Source of the DNA: Chlamydiia bacterium
GTDB lineage: Bacteria; Chlamydiota; Chlamydiia; Chlamydiales; FEN-1388
DNA: 5,536 nt
NCBI GenBank assembly: GCA_028293095.1
Contig: JAQGPK010000016.1
Coordinates: 1 to 5,536 of the forward strand
Direction of reading: 5' to 3'
In this document: positions 1 to 5,536 of the stretch, piece after piece
How positions within the stretch are numbered: the stretch's first letter is position 1
Layout of the letters: every line of letters begins with the position of its first letter
Position numbers and translations under genes: made by a program
Notes under the pieces: generated by a model
Database searches by the model: none
Told to the model about the DNA's origin: nothing
What the model saw: only the letters and a program-made list of their open reading frames with translations

Positions 1-1
1 A

Positions 2-391
2 AGAATCGTAGCTATCGGGGGCTATGCCGTCAAAATTGAGAGCGCACTTCAAGCAAATCTACTAACAAATTTAAAAGTAGGTCAATCTATTTTCTTTTCA
101 GTAAAAGAGTATATTTATGCAGACGAAGATCGAAAAAAATTTTTACTTCGTCTACAGGAATTTTTCTCGATCAGTGAAAAAGATCTTCAAGAGTGTTTGG
201 AGCCTAAGGAGTCAGTCCCAGCAACCTTTGATAAAGAGAAAGAGCCTGAGTGGCGTGCGACGCTGGCTCTCTTAAAATTCTGCAATTTATTGCCGGGAGA
301 ACTGAAACAAGAATATCGCTCCATCTTCTTTCCGGCCCCTAGAGATCGAATGCTTCGTGATTCAACTATCCCTAAAGAACTATTGCTTTAA
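2..391 (+). CDS. Unrecognised protein, C-terminal part (gene starts before window)
   Basis: An open frame runs from the first bases of the window to a TAA at 389-391, giving 129 residues of a protein whose start lies upstream. A TTG at 197 is in frame, but reading continues openly before it, so it is probably not the start. The visible part begins with a hydrophobic, beta-like stretch (RIVAIGGYAVKIES). A charged, Lys/Glu-rich, probably helical middle follows, and the end (LLPGELKQEYRSIFFPAP) is also probably helical. No membrane segment, metal-binding cluster or catalytic motif is evident, and I do not recognise the family. The gene converges on pgsA, with only three bases between their stop codons. 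That the frame is coding is inferred from its unbroken length, protein-like composition and abrupt end at the pgsA stop. Confidence 0.6.
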   Translation, partial: RIVAIGGYAVKIESALQANLLTNLKVGQSIFFSVKEYIYADEDRKKFLLRLQEFFSISEKDLQECLEPKESVPATFDKEKEPEWRATLALLKFCNLLPGELKQEYRSIFFPAPRDRMLRDSTIPKELLL

Positions 392-394
392 CAT

Positions 395-1144
395 TTAAGA
401 AGAGGCTTGAACAGCAGATGCTATCGGATCACGCGCCATGATAGGACGCGTGCATTTTAATGCATGTTTTGGTTTACGAATCAAAACTCGTTGAATATGG
501 ACGCGATTTGCATATAAGTAATCCACACCTGAATAGAGTGCATAAAAAGCAGAGACTAATACAAAGACCGTACTTAATTGTGTCAATGCTTCATCAGAAA
601 GTTGGCCCAGTGAATGAGGAATCATTAAGAGGACAATCACAAAGCAGCAGACTGCTTGAATAATTGCCTTCATCTTCCCGCTTGGACGTGCAGCGAGAGC
701 AAAGCCACGTAGAGCACAAATCGTTCGTAAGGTACTAATAACAGAATCCCGATAAAGAAATATAAACACGCAAATTACAGGAACGTTGACAGGAGGCTGT
801 GTAAAGGTTAAAAAGACTGAAATGCGGGAAATACTATCAGCCATAGGATCAAGAATTTTTCCAAGATCAGTCACCTGATTATACTTACGGGCTAAAAGAC
901 CGTCCAGTGCATCAGAGAGCTCTGAAACCCCTAACAATAGTAAAAGAGCATAGGGCAGCATCTGACCATTAATACCAAAGACATCATGCTGCAGATAAAT
1001 AAGCAAGAAGACGGGGCTAATAAAAATACGAAAGAAGGTTAAGGAATTAGCCACAGTCCAAATTGTAGGACCGCCAATCGGATGCTGCACTATTCGATCA
1101 ATGTTGTTGTCAATAGCACGCTTTTTAAATACGTTTTGTTGCAT
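395..1144 (-). CDS. pgsA: CDP-diacylglycerol--glycerol-3-phosphate 3-phosphatidyltransferase (phosphatidylglycerophosphate synthase)
   Basis: This is an integral membrane enzyme that joins CDP-diacylglycerol and glycerol-3-phosphate to make phosphatidylglycerophosphate, the precursor of phosphatidylglycerol. The complete CDP-alcohol phosphatidyltransferase signature D-x2-DG-x2-AR-x8-G-x3-D-x3-D is present: D78, D81-G82, A85-R86, G95, D99 and D103, all expected metal and catalytic positions. The segment after it (YRDSVISTLR, then SGKMKAIIQ at about 155-163) fits the PgsA branch rather than phosphatidylserine or cardiolipin synthases. Hydrophobic segments lie near residues 33-51, 63-75, 107-132, 160-176 and 190-206. 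At 249 residues it is longer than a typical PgsA of about 180-200. The extra length is about 25 residues before the first membrane helix and a basic C-terminal tail of about 35. The ATG at 1144 is the first possible start, because an in-frame TAA lies just upstream, but no good ribosome-binding site precedes it. A GTG at Val31 is a less likely alternative. pgsA is the last of the minus-strand gene series and lies near glgA, as in Chlamydia. Confidence 0.93.
   Translation of the reverse strand: MQQNVFKKRAIDNNIDRIVQHPIGGPTIWTVANSLTFFRIFISPVFLLIYLQHDVFGINGQMLPYALLLLLGVSELSDALDGLLARKYNQVTDLGKILDPMADSISRISVFLTFTQPPVNVPVICVFIFLYRDSVISTLRTICALRGFALAARPSGKMKAIIQAVCCFVIVLLMIPHSLGQLSDEALTQLSTVFVLVSAFYALYSGVDYLYANRVHIQRVLIRKPKHALKCTRPIMARDPIASAVQASS
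430..470 (+). terminator. Possible terminator hairpin(s) for the plus-strand gene ending at 391
   Basis: CACGCG (430-435) and CGCGTG (447-452) form a perfect 6-bp GC-rich stem with an 11-base loop, followed by CATTTT. A second, overlapping hairpin (449-455 with 460-466, including one G-U pair) is followed by TTTT at 467-470. The two share 449-452 and so cannot form together. They lie about 40-75 bases past the upstream stop and inside the pgsA 3' coding end. Either could terminate plus-strand transcription, but the U-tracts are short, so this is a weak call. Confidence 0.3.
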
Positions 1145-1314
1145 AATGATAATAGAATACCAAAATTGGACTTAAGATGCGAGAAACTTCTCCTCTTTCA
1201 AATTTTCTTTAGCGAAAAAATGGGCTTTGTTGAAAAATTCATTTCAGAGATAGAAAGATTCTTATACTCTTTGTGTCTTTGTATCTCTGGGTTTAAAATA
1301 ATTAAGAAATACCC

Positions 1315-1818
1315 TTAATTGAGTAGTGCTTTATATTCAGGCCTAGTAAGACCTGTAGAAATAGTATCCAAAGCCAGAGCTATATGCAGGAAGATCAAAG
1401 AGGGTGTATTAGAAGACACTTTCTCAAGAGCCGCTCTTTTAATCTCATCCACTTTTTTAGAGCAGGCTGTAAATAAATCTTTACCTCCAGGAGAGTGCCA
1501 ATTTATTTTCATCGATAGTGTAAAAATAATATAGGTGTCGCACTTAGCTTCTATTATCTTTACAGCTTCTGCCCTTGCTACCTCCTCCGCTCTTCTTGCT
1601 TCTTCTCTTTTCATAGCTTCTGCTAGAACCTGCTGCGCTTGTACTTTTTTATATCGAACTTCCCATACTCTGTGATCTCGCTTTTCTTTTGAAATAGCAG
1701 GAGATATAAAATGAGTAAGCTTGCTTGTACTTGGTGTATCTATATACCTTTTTCCATATTTCGGTTCAAAAGATGTAAGTAATCTTTTTTCAGGACTTAT
1801 AAAACGGAAAGTATTCAT
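1315..1818 (-). CDS. Hypothetical coiled-coil protein between glgA and pgsA
   Basis: The product is a 167-residue protein of no family I recognise. Residues 1-43 are basic and rich in Ser/Thr/Pro. Residues 44-92 are strongly charged and Ala/Glu/Arg/Lys-rich with heptad-like spacing (EAMKREEARRAEEVARAEAV), a likely coiled coil. A less polar part follows (CDTYIIFTLSMKINW), then another helical region (about 112-135) and a mildly hydrophobic end (LIFLHIALAL, 141-150). There is no clear signal peptide and no convincing full-length membrane helix. The ATG at 1818 is preceded by AGGA (1829-1832) ten bases upstream and by a candidate promoter, which supports this start. The gene lies 73 bases after glgA and 170 bases before pgsA, on the same strand. 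An overlapping plus-strand frame (1319-1534) looks like its antisense shadow. A lineage-specific structural or secreted protein is possible, but nothing in the sequence proves it. Confidence 0.65.
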   Translation of the reverse strand: MNTFRFISPEKRLLTSFEPKYGKRYIDTPSTSKLTHFISPAISKEKRDHRVWEVRYKKVQAQQVLAEAMKREEARRAEEVARAEAVKIIEAKCDTYIIFTLSMKINWHSPGGKDLFTACSKKVDEIKRAALEKVSSNTPSLIFLHIALALDTISTGLTRPEYKALLN

Positions 1819-1845
1819 AAGATTAAAATCCTAACTTTTTATAAA

Positions 1846-1874
1846 ATTATATTTAGTAACATTTTAATTCTAAA
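1846..1874 (-). promoter_or_regulatory. Candidate promoter for the coiled-coil hypothetical gene
   Basis: Read on the minus strand, TTTAGA (1874-1869) and a perfect TATAAT (1851-1846) are separated by 17 bases. Transcription would start near 1839, about 20 bases before the ATG at 1818, with AGGA (1832-1829) in the leader. The -35 box matches the consensus at four of six positions. The surroundings are very AT-rich, so a chance match is possible. Confidence 0.45.
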
Positions 1875-1891
1875 ATTTACCATATATTTTA

Positions 1892-3343
1892 TTAAATAGA
1901 AAAGGATTTATAGAGTTCTACATACTTCTCGGAAGGCTTGTTCCAGCTACAATCAGTCTTCATGCCTTGAGTCATAAGCTCTTGCCAACTCTTTTGATTC
2001 GTTTTCCAGAGTAAAAACGCACGAGTGAGTGCTGAATCAATGCCTGCTTTGGTAGGCGCATCAAAAGTGAAACCATTGGTCTCATGAAAAGGACGTCCAC
2101 TCAACTCCACATCAAAGACAGTGTCTGCAAGACCGCCTGTCTTCCTTACAATTGGAACTGAGCCATAACGCATCGCGATCATCTGAGTAAGCCCACACGG
2201 CTCAAAAATAGAGGGAATAATAAATAGATCAGAGGCCGCAAAAAGTTTGTGTGCAAGCGCTTCATCATTTTGTAATAAAATACGCACAGTAGGATGTGAT
2301 GCATAGGTATGCGAGAGTTCTAAAAATTCATCCTGGATTCGAGGGTCAGGCGCTGAACCTAGGAGAATGAACTGCAGCCCTAACTCTAACGAGCGCTCGA
2401 GCGCATGACGTATAAGCTCAACACCTTTTTGGGGCACAAGCCGTGTAATGCTGACAAGTAAAGGCATATCGTCTCGCCTTTGCATTCCAAGCTCGCTATA
2501 AAGCTGCCATTTGTTCTTTTCCTTCGATTCACAATTAGCGGCTGAATAGTGATAAGGAATCAATGGATCTGTCTCAGGATTCCAGTAATTAACATCTAAC
2601 CCATTCAAAATCCCTGAAAACTTATCTTTGCTTTTAAGCATCACATCTAAAAGTCCTTTAGCCCCTTCTTCTGTCAAAACTTCCTTAGCATAAGTAGGCG
2701 ATACAGTTGTGACCGCATCAGAGAAAAGAATCCCCGCTTTTAAAAGATTGATATCTTTCGTATCCGCATGCCGAATCTCTTTTCGCTCTCCTGTATAGCC
2801 AATTTCATCGAGATGAGACTCTGCAGAGCGCCCCTGATACTCCATATTGTGTATTGTCAAGATCACTCGAGTCTTAGGGAACCGCTTCTTAAAATTCTCT
2901 TCCTGAAGTAAAAGAGCCAGGGCTCCCATCTGCCAGTCATGAATATGAATAATGTCTGGAGTTCGGCTGCTTTGACTTAAATAATCCAGACACGCCCTTG
3001 AAAAGTATAAAAACCGATCAATATCATCCGGAAATCCATAAATGGCTCCTCGCTGAAAAAAGCGTTTTGAATGATGGGAATCTAAAAAAGTGAGGGTGAA
3101 ATCTTTGTTAATCGCTGCCTGCCAGGATGAGTTATCATGCAAACTACCCTGAAAATAGGAGCTAAAGTGGGGCAAGATTTCCTGAATTTGAAAAGTACCT
3201 GTAAGGCAATTATATTTGGGAATTAGAGTTACAACGTCATGACCTTTACGAGTGAGCTCTGCGCTCAAACCCATGATCACATCAGCAAGACCCCCGACTT
3301 TAGCAACGGGCGCTGCTTCGGAGGCGATCTGTACTACATACAT
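1892..3343 (-). CDS. glgA: Glycogen synthase (GT5 family starch/glycogen synthase)
   Basis: This enzyme transfers glucose from a sugar nucleotide (normally ADP-glucose in bacteria) to the non-reducing end of alpha-1,4-glucan. It is a complete two-domain GT-B glycosyltransferase of 483 residues; E. coli GlgA has 477. The N-terminal domain carries the nucleotide-sugar-binding KVGGLADV (K15-G18) right after the start, IHDW at 134-137 and TIHNMEYQG at 163-171. The linker has GILNGLDVNYWNPETDP (244-260). The C-terminal domain has SITRLVPQKG (R301, K306, the phosphate-binding pair), SIFEPCGLTQ with the catalytic-site Glu381, and KTGGLADTV (401-409). All key residues are intact, so the enzyme should be active. 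The ATG at 3343 gives the standard N-terminus. It lies six bases after the symporter stop, and its weak GGAT ribosome site (3353-3356) is inside that gene, suggesting translational coupling. In Chlamydia trachomatis glgA is a close neighbour of pgsA, which agrees with this context. Confidence 0.97.
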   Translation of the reverse strand: MYVVQIASEAAPVAKVGGLADVIMGLSAELTRKGHDVVTLIPKYNCLTGTFQIQEILPHFSSYFQGSLHDNSSWQAAINKDFTLTFLDSHHSKRFFQRGAIYGFPDDIDRFLYFSRACLDYLSQSSRTPDIIHIHDWQMGALALLLQEENFKKRFPKTRVILTIHNMEYQGRSAESHLDEIGYTGERKEIRHADTKDINLLKAGILFSDAVTTVSPTYAKEVLTEEGAKGLLDVMLKSKDKFSGILNGLDVNYWNPETDPLIPYHYSAANCESKEKNKWQLYSELGMQRRDDMPLLVSITRLVPQKGVELIRHALERSLELGLQFILLGSAPDPRIQDEFLELSHTYASHPTVRILLQNDEALAHKLFAASDLFIIPSIFEPCGLTQMIAMRYGSVPIVRKTGGLADTVFDVELSGRPFHETNGFTFDAPTKAGIDSALTRAFLLWKTNQKSWQELMTQGMKTDCSWNKPSEKYVELYKSFSI

Positions 3344-3349
3344 GTTTTT

Positions 3350-4735
3350 CTAATCCGCTATTGCCATTTGAGGACTGCTCATGTCGATGGCTGCATTTTC
3401 CTCTTCGGATACTACGTCAAAGCTAATTTCATGCCGAAGACGCCAGCTTGCCGCTAGGTTCAATGTAAGCAACATCGCAAGAACACAGGACATTACCCCA
3501 TTTGCTTGGGTGGTGTCAACAAAGGAAAAGAGCATAAGGGCAACTATTGAATAGCAGTAGTAGAGGATCCTTCCATACCGAGGAGAAAGATGCAGCGCAG
3601 TCTTCATGCCGGCACAAAAATAGGTAATGACTGTAGAGTAGCCCAAAATAAAGAGAAGAACCGGAATAAAGAGATTCATATAAGGAAAATATTTCGATAG
3701 GGCAGATTGCACGAGATAAATTGAATCAATATTTTCAGTCCAGGTTCCGGTAACAAGTACAATAATTAAGCTCATCGTACAGATCACAAAGGCATCAATA
3801 AAAACCTCAAAAATTGTCAAAGATGCCTGCTTTGCAGGATGCTGCACAGAGCTTTCGCTATGAATGATGGAAGCATATCCGACCCCAATATCGCAGCTAT
3901 AGCAAGCCCTTCGAATTCCCTGAGTGATCGACATCATTAGAGTAGATCCAGCAAACGCTCCAATGGCTGCATGTGGCGTGAAAGCATAACGAAAAACGTC
4001 TGCAATAACTGTAGGAATCGCAGAGATATTTGATATAAGCACATAGCTCCCCATCCCTAGATAGATCACAATAAAGACTGGGATAATGGTGCCAGAAATA
4101 GAGCCAATTCTTGCTACACCACCAGCTTCGGCCAACATTACAAGCGCCAAGAAAATGAGAGCTACATACATTTTTGAAAAGCCGAAATTCTCTGAAATAC
4201 TCGATGTCATCACACTAAACTGAAAAATTTCTACGCCATAGATGCAGAGAAGAACACAAAAAAGCTTTACAACCCAAGGGTGCCCTTTAAATGCACGAGC
4301 CAGAACATACATTGGACCGCCGCGATACACTTTTTCACCGCCAGTACCCTTTTCGACTCGATGACGCATTCCTAGATAGACCTCTGAATACTTCACAAGA
4401 GCGCCGATCATCGCAGTCACCCAGATCCAAAAAATTGCCCCTGGACCGCCTAATTGCACAGCCGTTGCAACGCCAACAATATTGCCAATGCCGACAGCGC
4501 CGCCGATTCCTGCAAAAAAAGCTTTAATGGGATGAATTCCTGTAGATCCAGCGTTAGGATCAGTTTTAAAAAGGTAAGAAAAAAAAGTTTTAACAATAGC
4601 CGGAAACTTTCTAATCTGGACAAAGCGTGATTGAACAGTAAGATAGCCCCCAATAAGCAAAATGGCTGGAAACCCAAAGTAGCTCCAAAGAATATTTTCC
4701 AATTGGCTTAAAGCATCAAAAAGTTGTTCAATCAT
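3350..4735 (-). CDS. Sodium:alanine/glycine symporter, AGCS family
   Basis: The product is a cytoplasmic-membrane transporter that in this family imports alanine or glycine (sometimes other small amino acids) with Na+. It has 461 residues with about ten or eleven hydrophobic segments. The family start is recognisable (LENILWSYFGFPAILLIGGYLTVQSRFVQIR). The AGCS signature region is GGPGAIFWIWVTAMIG (96-111), with Ile where Met is usual, preceded by GIGGAVGIGNIVGVATA and followed by GGPMYVLARAFKG (139-151). The later conserved region is altered: YSCDIGVGYASIIHSES (279-295) stands where most members have FSNEAGxGSAPIAHAAA. The C-terminal part (LFILGYSTVITYFCAGMKTA) aligns with the family's final helices. 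The last 25 residues are acidic and soluble. The ATG at 4735 has AGGA four bases upstream (4740-4743) and a strong promoter close by. It is the first gene of a two-gene unit with glgA. Chlamydiae carry AGCS genes annotated dagA; I leave the symbol blank because the substrate cannot be read from the sequence. Confidence 0.92.
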   Translation of the reverse strand: MIEQLFDALSQLENILWSYFGFPAILLIGGYLTVQSRFVQIRKFPAIVKTFFSYLFKTDPNAGSTGIHPIKAFFAGIGGAVGIGNIVGVATAVQLGGPGAIFWIWVTAMIGALVKYSEVYLGMRHRVEKGTGGEKVYRGGPMYVLARAFKGHPWVVKLFCVLLCIYGVEIFQFSVMTSSISENFGFSKMYVALIFLALVMLAEAGGVARIGSISGTIIPVFIVIYLGMGSYVLISNISAIPTVIADVFRYAFTPHAAIGAFAGSTLMMSITQGIRRACYSCDIGVGYASIIHSESSVQHPAKQASLTIFEVFIDAFVICTMSLIIVLVTGTWTENIDSIYLVQSALSKYFPYMNLFIPVLLFILGYSTVITYFCAGMKTALHLSPRYGRILYYCYSIVALMLFSFVDTTQANGVMSCVLAMLLTLNLAASWRLRHEISFDVVSEEENAAIDMSSPQMAIAD

Positions 4736-4759
4736 AAAATCCTATTAAAAATGAAATTT

Positions 4760-4789
4760 ATTATACTACATTTTCGTTGTTACTGTCCA
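4760..4789 (-). promoter_or_regulatory. Strong candidate promoter for the symporter-glgA operon
   Basis: Read on the minus strand, TGGACA (4789-4784, five of six matches to TTGACA) and a perfect TATAAT (4765-4760) are separated by 18 bases. The start site would be near 4753, leaving a short leader of about 18 bases before the ATG at 4735. The -35 box lies within the final codons of the TDD-family gene upstream, so the symporter and glgA can be transcribed independently of it. This is the best promoter match in the window. No operator repeat was seen around it. Confidence 0.7.
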
Positions 4790-5259
4790 GCTATATTTAA
4801 TTCATTTTTTTGTAAAAACAACTCTTTCCAATAGTAGTCTTTTAAAAGGAACTCTCCGTTCCTGCCTAAGAGTCTATAAGCAATATAGAGCGCCTCTATA
4901 GAGGCAAGCCCAGCCGTTGGATCACTACAGTCATCTTGGCGCCTTGGATATGCTGTTTTAAAACCAGGAGGGATACTTCTTTTAGGTACTGGATACAGCT
5001 CTTTTAGTTGCTGTACCATTTTCCCAGCAAGACGCCATGTTGCATCAATCAAGATCAACCCTCTACTACTATCGTCTTTTGAAAGTGCAGGACCATCAAG
5101 GTCTAATACAACATAATTTGAAAGATCTGGAAGTGTCGTACAGCAATTTGGATACACAAAAAAATTAAAATCACATCTTCCTTCAAGCCCTCTTAAAGAG
5201 CATTTTTTTAGATTTTCTCGACTGTGTCGAATAATACAAGTTGAAGGTGGCTCAGCCAT
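4780..5259 (-). CDS. Tsr3/DTW-like (TDD superfamily) putative aminocarboxypropyltransferase
   Basis: The product is a 159-residue soluble protein resembling the TDD superfamily (Tsr3, DTWD1, DTWD2/TapT). These enzymes transfer the 3-amino-3-carboxypropyl group of S-adenosylmethionine to uridine-type bases in rRNA or tRNA. The N-terminal part (CIIRHSRENLKKCSLRGLEGR, first residues 8-27) is a short Cys/Lys-rich module like the one preceding the catalytic core in Tsr3. DGPALSKDD (55-63) resembles the Tsr3 LSPAD region. LILIDATWRLAGKM (68-81) carries the D-x-T-W motif that names the DTW domain. AYPRRQ (103-108) and GLASIEALYIAYRLLGR (117-133) correspond to the conserved C-terminal motif, with an SIEA helix. 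The ATG at 5259 has no clear ribosome site. The stop is 44 bases before the symporter start. Superfamily membership rests on motif recognition. The RNA target, rRNA or tRNA, cannot be told from the sequence. Confidence 0.68.
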   Translation of the reverse strand: MAEPPSTCIIRHSRENLKKCSLRGLEGRCDFNFFVYPNCCTTLPDLSNYVVLDLDGPALSKDDSSRGLILIDATWRLAGKMVQQLKELYPVPKRSIPPGFKTAYPRRQDDCSDPTAGLASIEALYIAYRLLGRNGEFLLKDYYWKELFLQKNELNIAGQ

Positions 5260-5311
5260 TTTTCAAATACCATTTCAAGAAAAAAATTTATAAATAAACA
5301 AAAGACAAAAG

Positions 5312-5339
5312 TATATACGAGCATATTAAATAGAGGCAA
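5312..5339 (-). promoter_or_regulatory. Weak candidate promoter for the TDD-family gene
   Basis: Read on the minus strand, TTGCCT (5339-5334) and TATATA (5317-5312) are separated by 16 bases, with four of six matches in each box. The start would be near 5305, leaving a leader of about 45 bases. The region is AT-rich and offers other partial matches, so this is tentative. Confidence 0.33.
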
Positions 5340-5412
5340 TGAGAGATGCTAAACTGTTATATCCTATTCTTTTACTTGAGCGCATGCTATTAATAAATTT
5401 TTTAAATAATCA

Positions 5413-5441
5413 TTGTAAATAATTATTTTTAATTTTATATA
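5413..5441 (+). promoter_or_regulatory. Candidate promoter for the gene starting at 5480
   Basis: TTGTAA (5413-5418) and TATATA (5436-5441) are separated by 17 bases, with four of six matches in each box. Transcription would begin near 5448, giving a leader of about 30 bases that contains the ribosome site AAGGA at 5467-5471. Position and spacing are good, but AT-richness weakens the evidence. Confidence 0.42.
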
Positions 5442-5479
5442 GAAGAAAAAGGGCACATAAAAAATAAGGAATACTGTCA

Positions 5480-5536
5480 TGAAGGCATATTTTAACAAAA
5501 TACGCACAAAATTTGTCGTCTCTATACTCACTGCAT
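5480..5536 (+). CDS. Start of an unidentified gene, probably membrane-anchored or exported (truncated by window end)
   Basis: Only 19 residues are visible: MKAYFNKIRTKFVVSILTA. The ATG at 5480 follows an AAGGA ribosome site (5467-5471) with an eight-base gap, the best such site in the window, and a candidate promoter further upstream. The basic start followed by a hydrophobic run (FVVSILTA) is typical of a signal sequence or first membrane helix. Similar N-termini occur in sensor kinases and in HAMP-containing phosphatases, among many others. The family cannot be decided from this fragment. Confidence 0.6.

Larger units (their letters stand above)
5260..5479. other. AT-rich divergent intergenic region
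   Basis: These 220 bases separate the minus-strand TDD-family gene from the plus-strand gene starting at 5480. No open frame with coding character, tRNA or GC-rich hairpin is visible. The region contains candidate promoters in both directions, listed separately, and is the only place in the window where transcription diverges. Confidence 0.6.

Noticed and set aside
2..160. A faint resemblance of the first visible residues to the OB-fold start of RuvA.
   Set aside because: The following residues lack the helix-hairpin-helix region expected of RuvA, so the similarity is too slight to support a call.
460..663. A plus-strand frame of 67 residues within pgsA.
   Set aside because: It lies wholly antisense to a confidently identified enzyme and has no protein-like motifs.
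1181..1192. A short inverted repeat (GAGAA-AC-TTCTC) in the pgsA leader, with an AGGAG sequence nearby on the minus strand.
   Set aside because: The two-base loop is too small to form a full hairpin, and the AGGAG is about 45 bases from the pgsA start with no start codon at a suitable distance.
1145..1314. A search for a pgsA promoter in the 170-base gap.
   Set aside because: Several TATAAT-like boxes (for example TATAAG) occur, but none has an acceptable -35 box at 16-18 bases, so no promoter is called.
1292..1317. A GGGT/ACCC pairing just after the coiled-coil gene, considered as a terminator.
   Set aside because: Only four base pairs form, around an AT-rich loop, with no U-tract after it.
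1082..1318. A 78-residue plus-strand frame spanning the pgsA start and the gap before it.
   Set aside because: It begins inside the pgsA coding sequence on the opposite strand, is low-complexity in the intergenic part, and lacks a ribosome site.
1319..1534. A 71-residue plus-strand frame antisense to the coiled-coil gene.
   Set aside because: It has no ribosome site or promoter of its own, and the opposite frame is longer with a promoter and a plausible ribosome site, so this looks like its shadow.
3239..3457. A plus-strand frame across the glgA start and symporter end.
   Set aside because: It is antisense to two well-supported genes and contains no recognisable domain.
4291..4677. Two short frames, one on each strand, inside the symporter gene.
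   Set aside because: Both overlap conserved transporter-coding sequence. The leucine-rich minus-strand one is the usual by-product of reading a membrane-protein gene in another frame.

Overview
The window looks like a piece of chromosome from a member of the Chlamydiae, most likely an environmental (non-Chlamydiaceae) lineage. The evidence is that a glycogen synthase (glgA) and a phosphatidylglycerophosphate synthase (pgsA) lie close together, as they do in Chlamydia trachomatis. There is also an AGCS alanine/glycine symporter of a divergent type and a low-to-moderate GC content (roughly 40% by eye). The phylum assignment is an inference from these proteins; no rRNA or tRNA gene is present to confirm it.

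Layout: positions 2-391 hold the 3' end of an unrecognised plus-strand gene. It converges on pgsA with only three bases between the two stop codons. From 5259 down to 395 everything is on the minus strand, in transcription order: a Tsr3/DTW-like (TDD superfamily) putative aminocarboxypropyltransferase (5259-4780), an AGCS sodium:amino-acid symporter (4735-3350), glgA (3343-1892), a small coiled-coil hypothetical protein (1818-1315) and pgsA (1144-395). A 220-base AT-rich divergent region (5260-5479) follows. The start of a plus-strand gene at 5480 runs off the window.

The symporter and glgA are six bases apart and almost certainly share a transcript. A good sigma70/sigma66-type promoter (TGGACA, 18-base spacer, TATAAT) stands just upstream of the symporter. 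Its -35 box is inside the last codons of the TDD-family gene. The coiled-coil gene has its own candidate promoter in the 73-base gap after glgA. No convincing promoter was found for pgsA.

Functionally this is a metabolic neighbourhood: amino-acid import, storage polysaccharide synthesis, anionic phospholipid synthesis and a putative RNA modification enzyme. No mobile element, CRISPR array, phage gene or obvious new multi-gene system is visible. The most interesting items are the bacterial Tsr3-like protein, the altered SNEAG-region motif in the symporter, and the unclassified coiled-coil gene inserted between glgA and pgsA.
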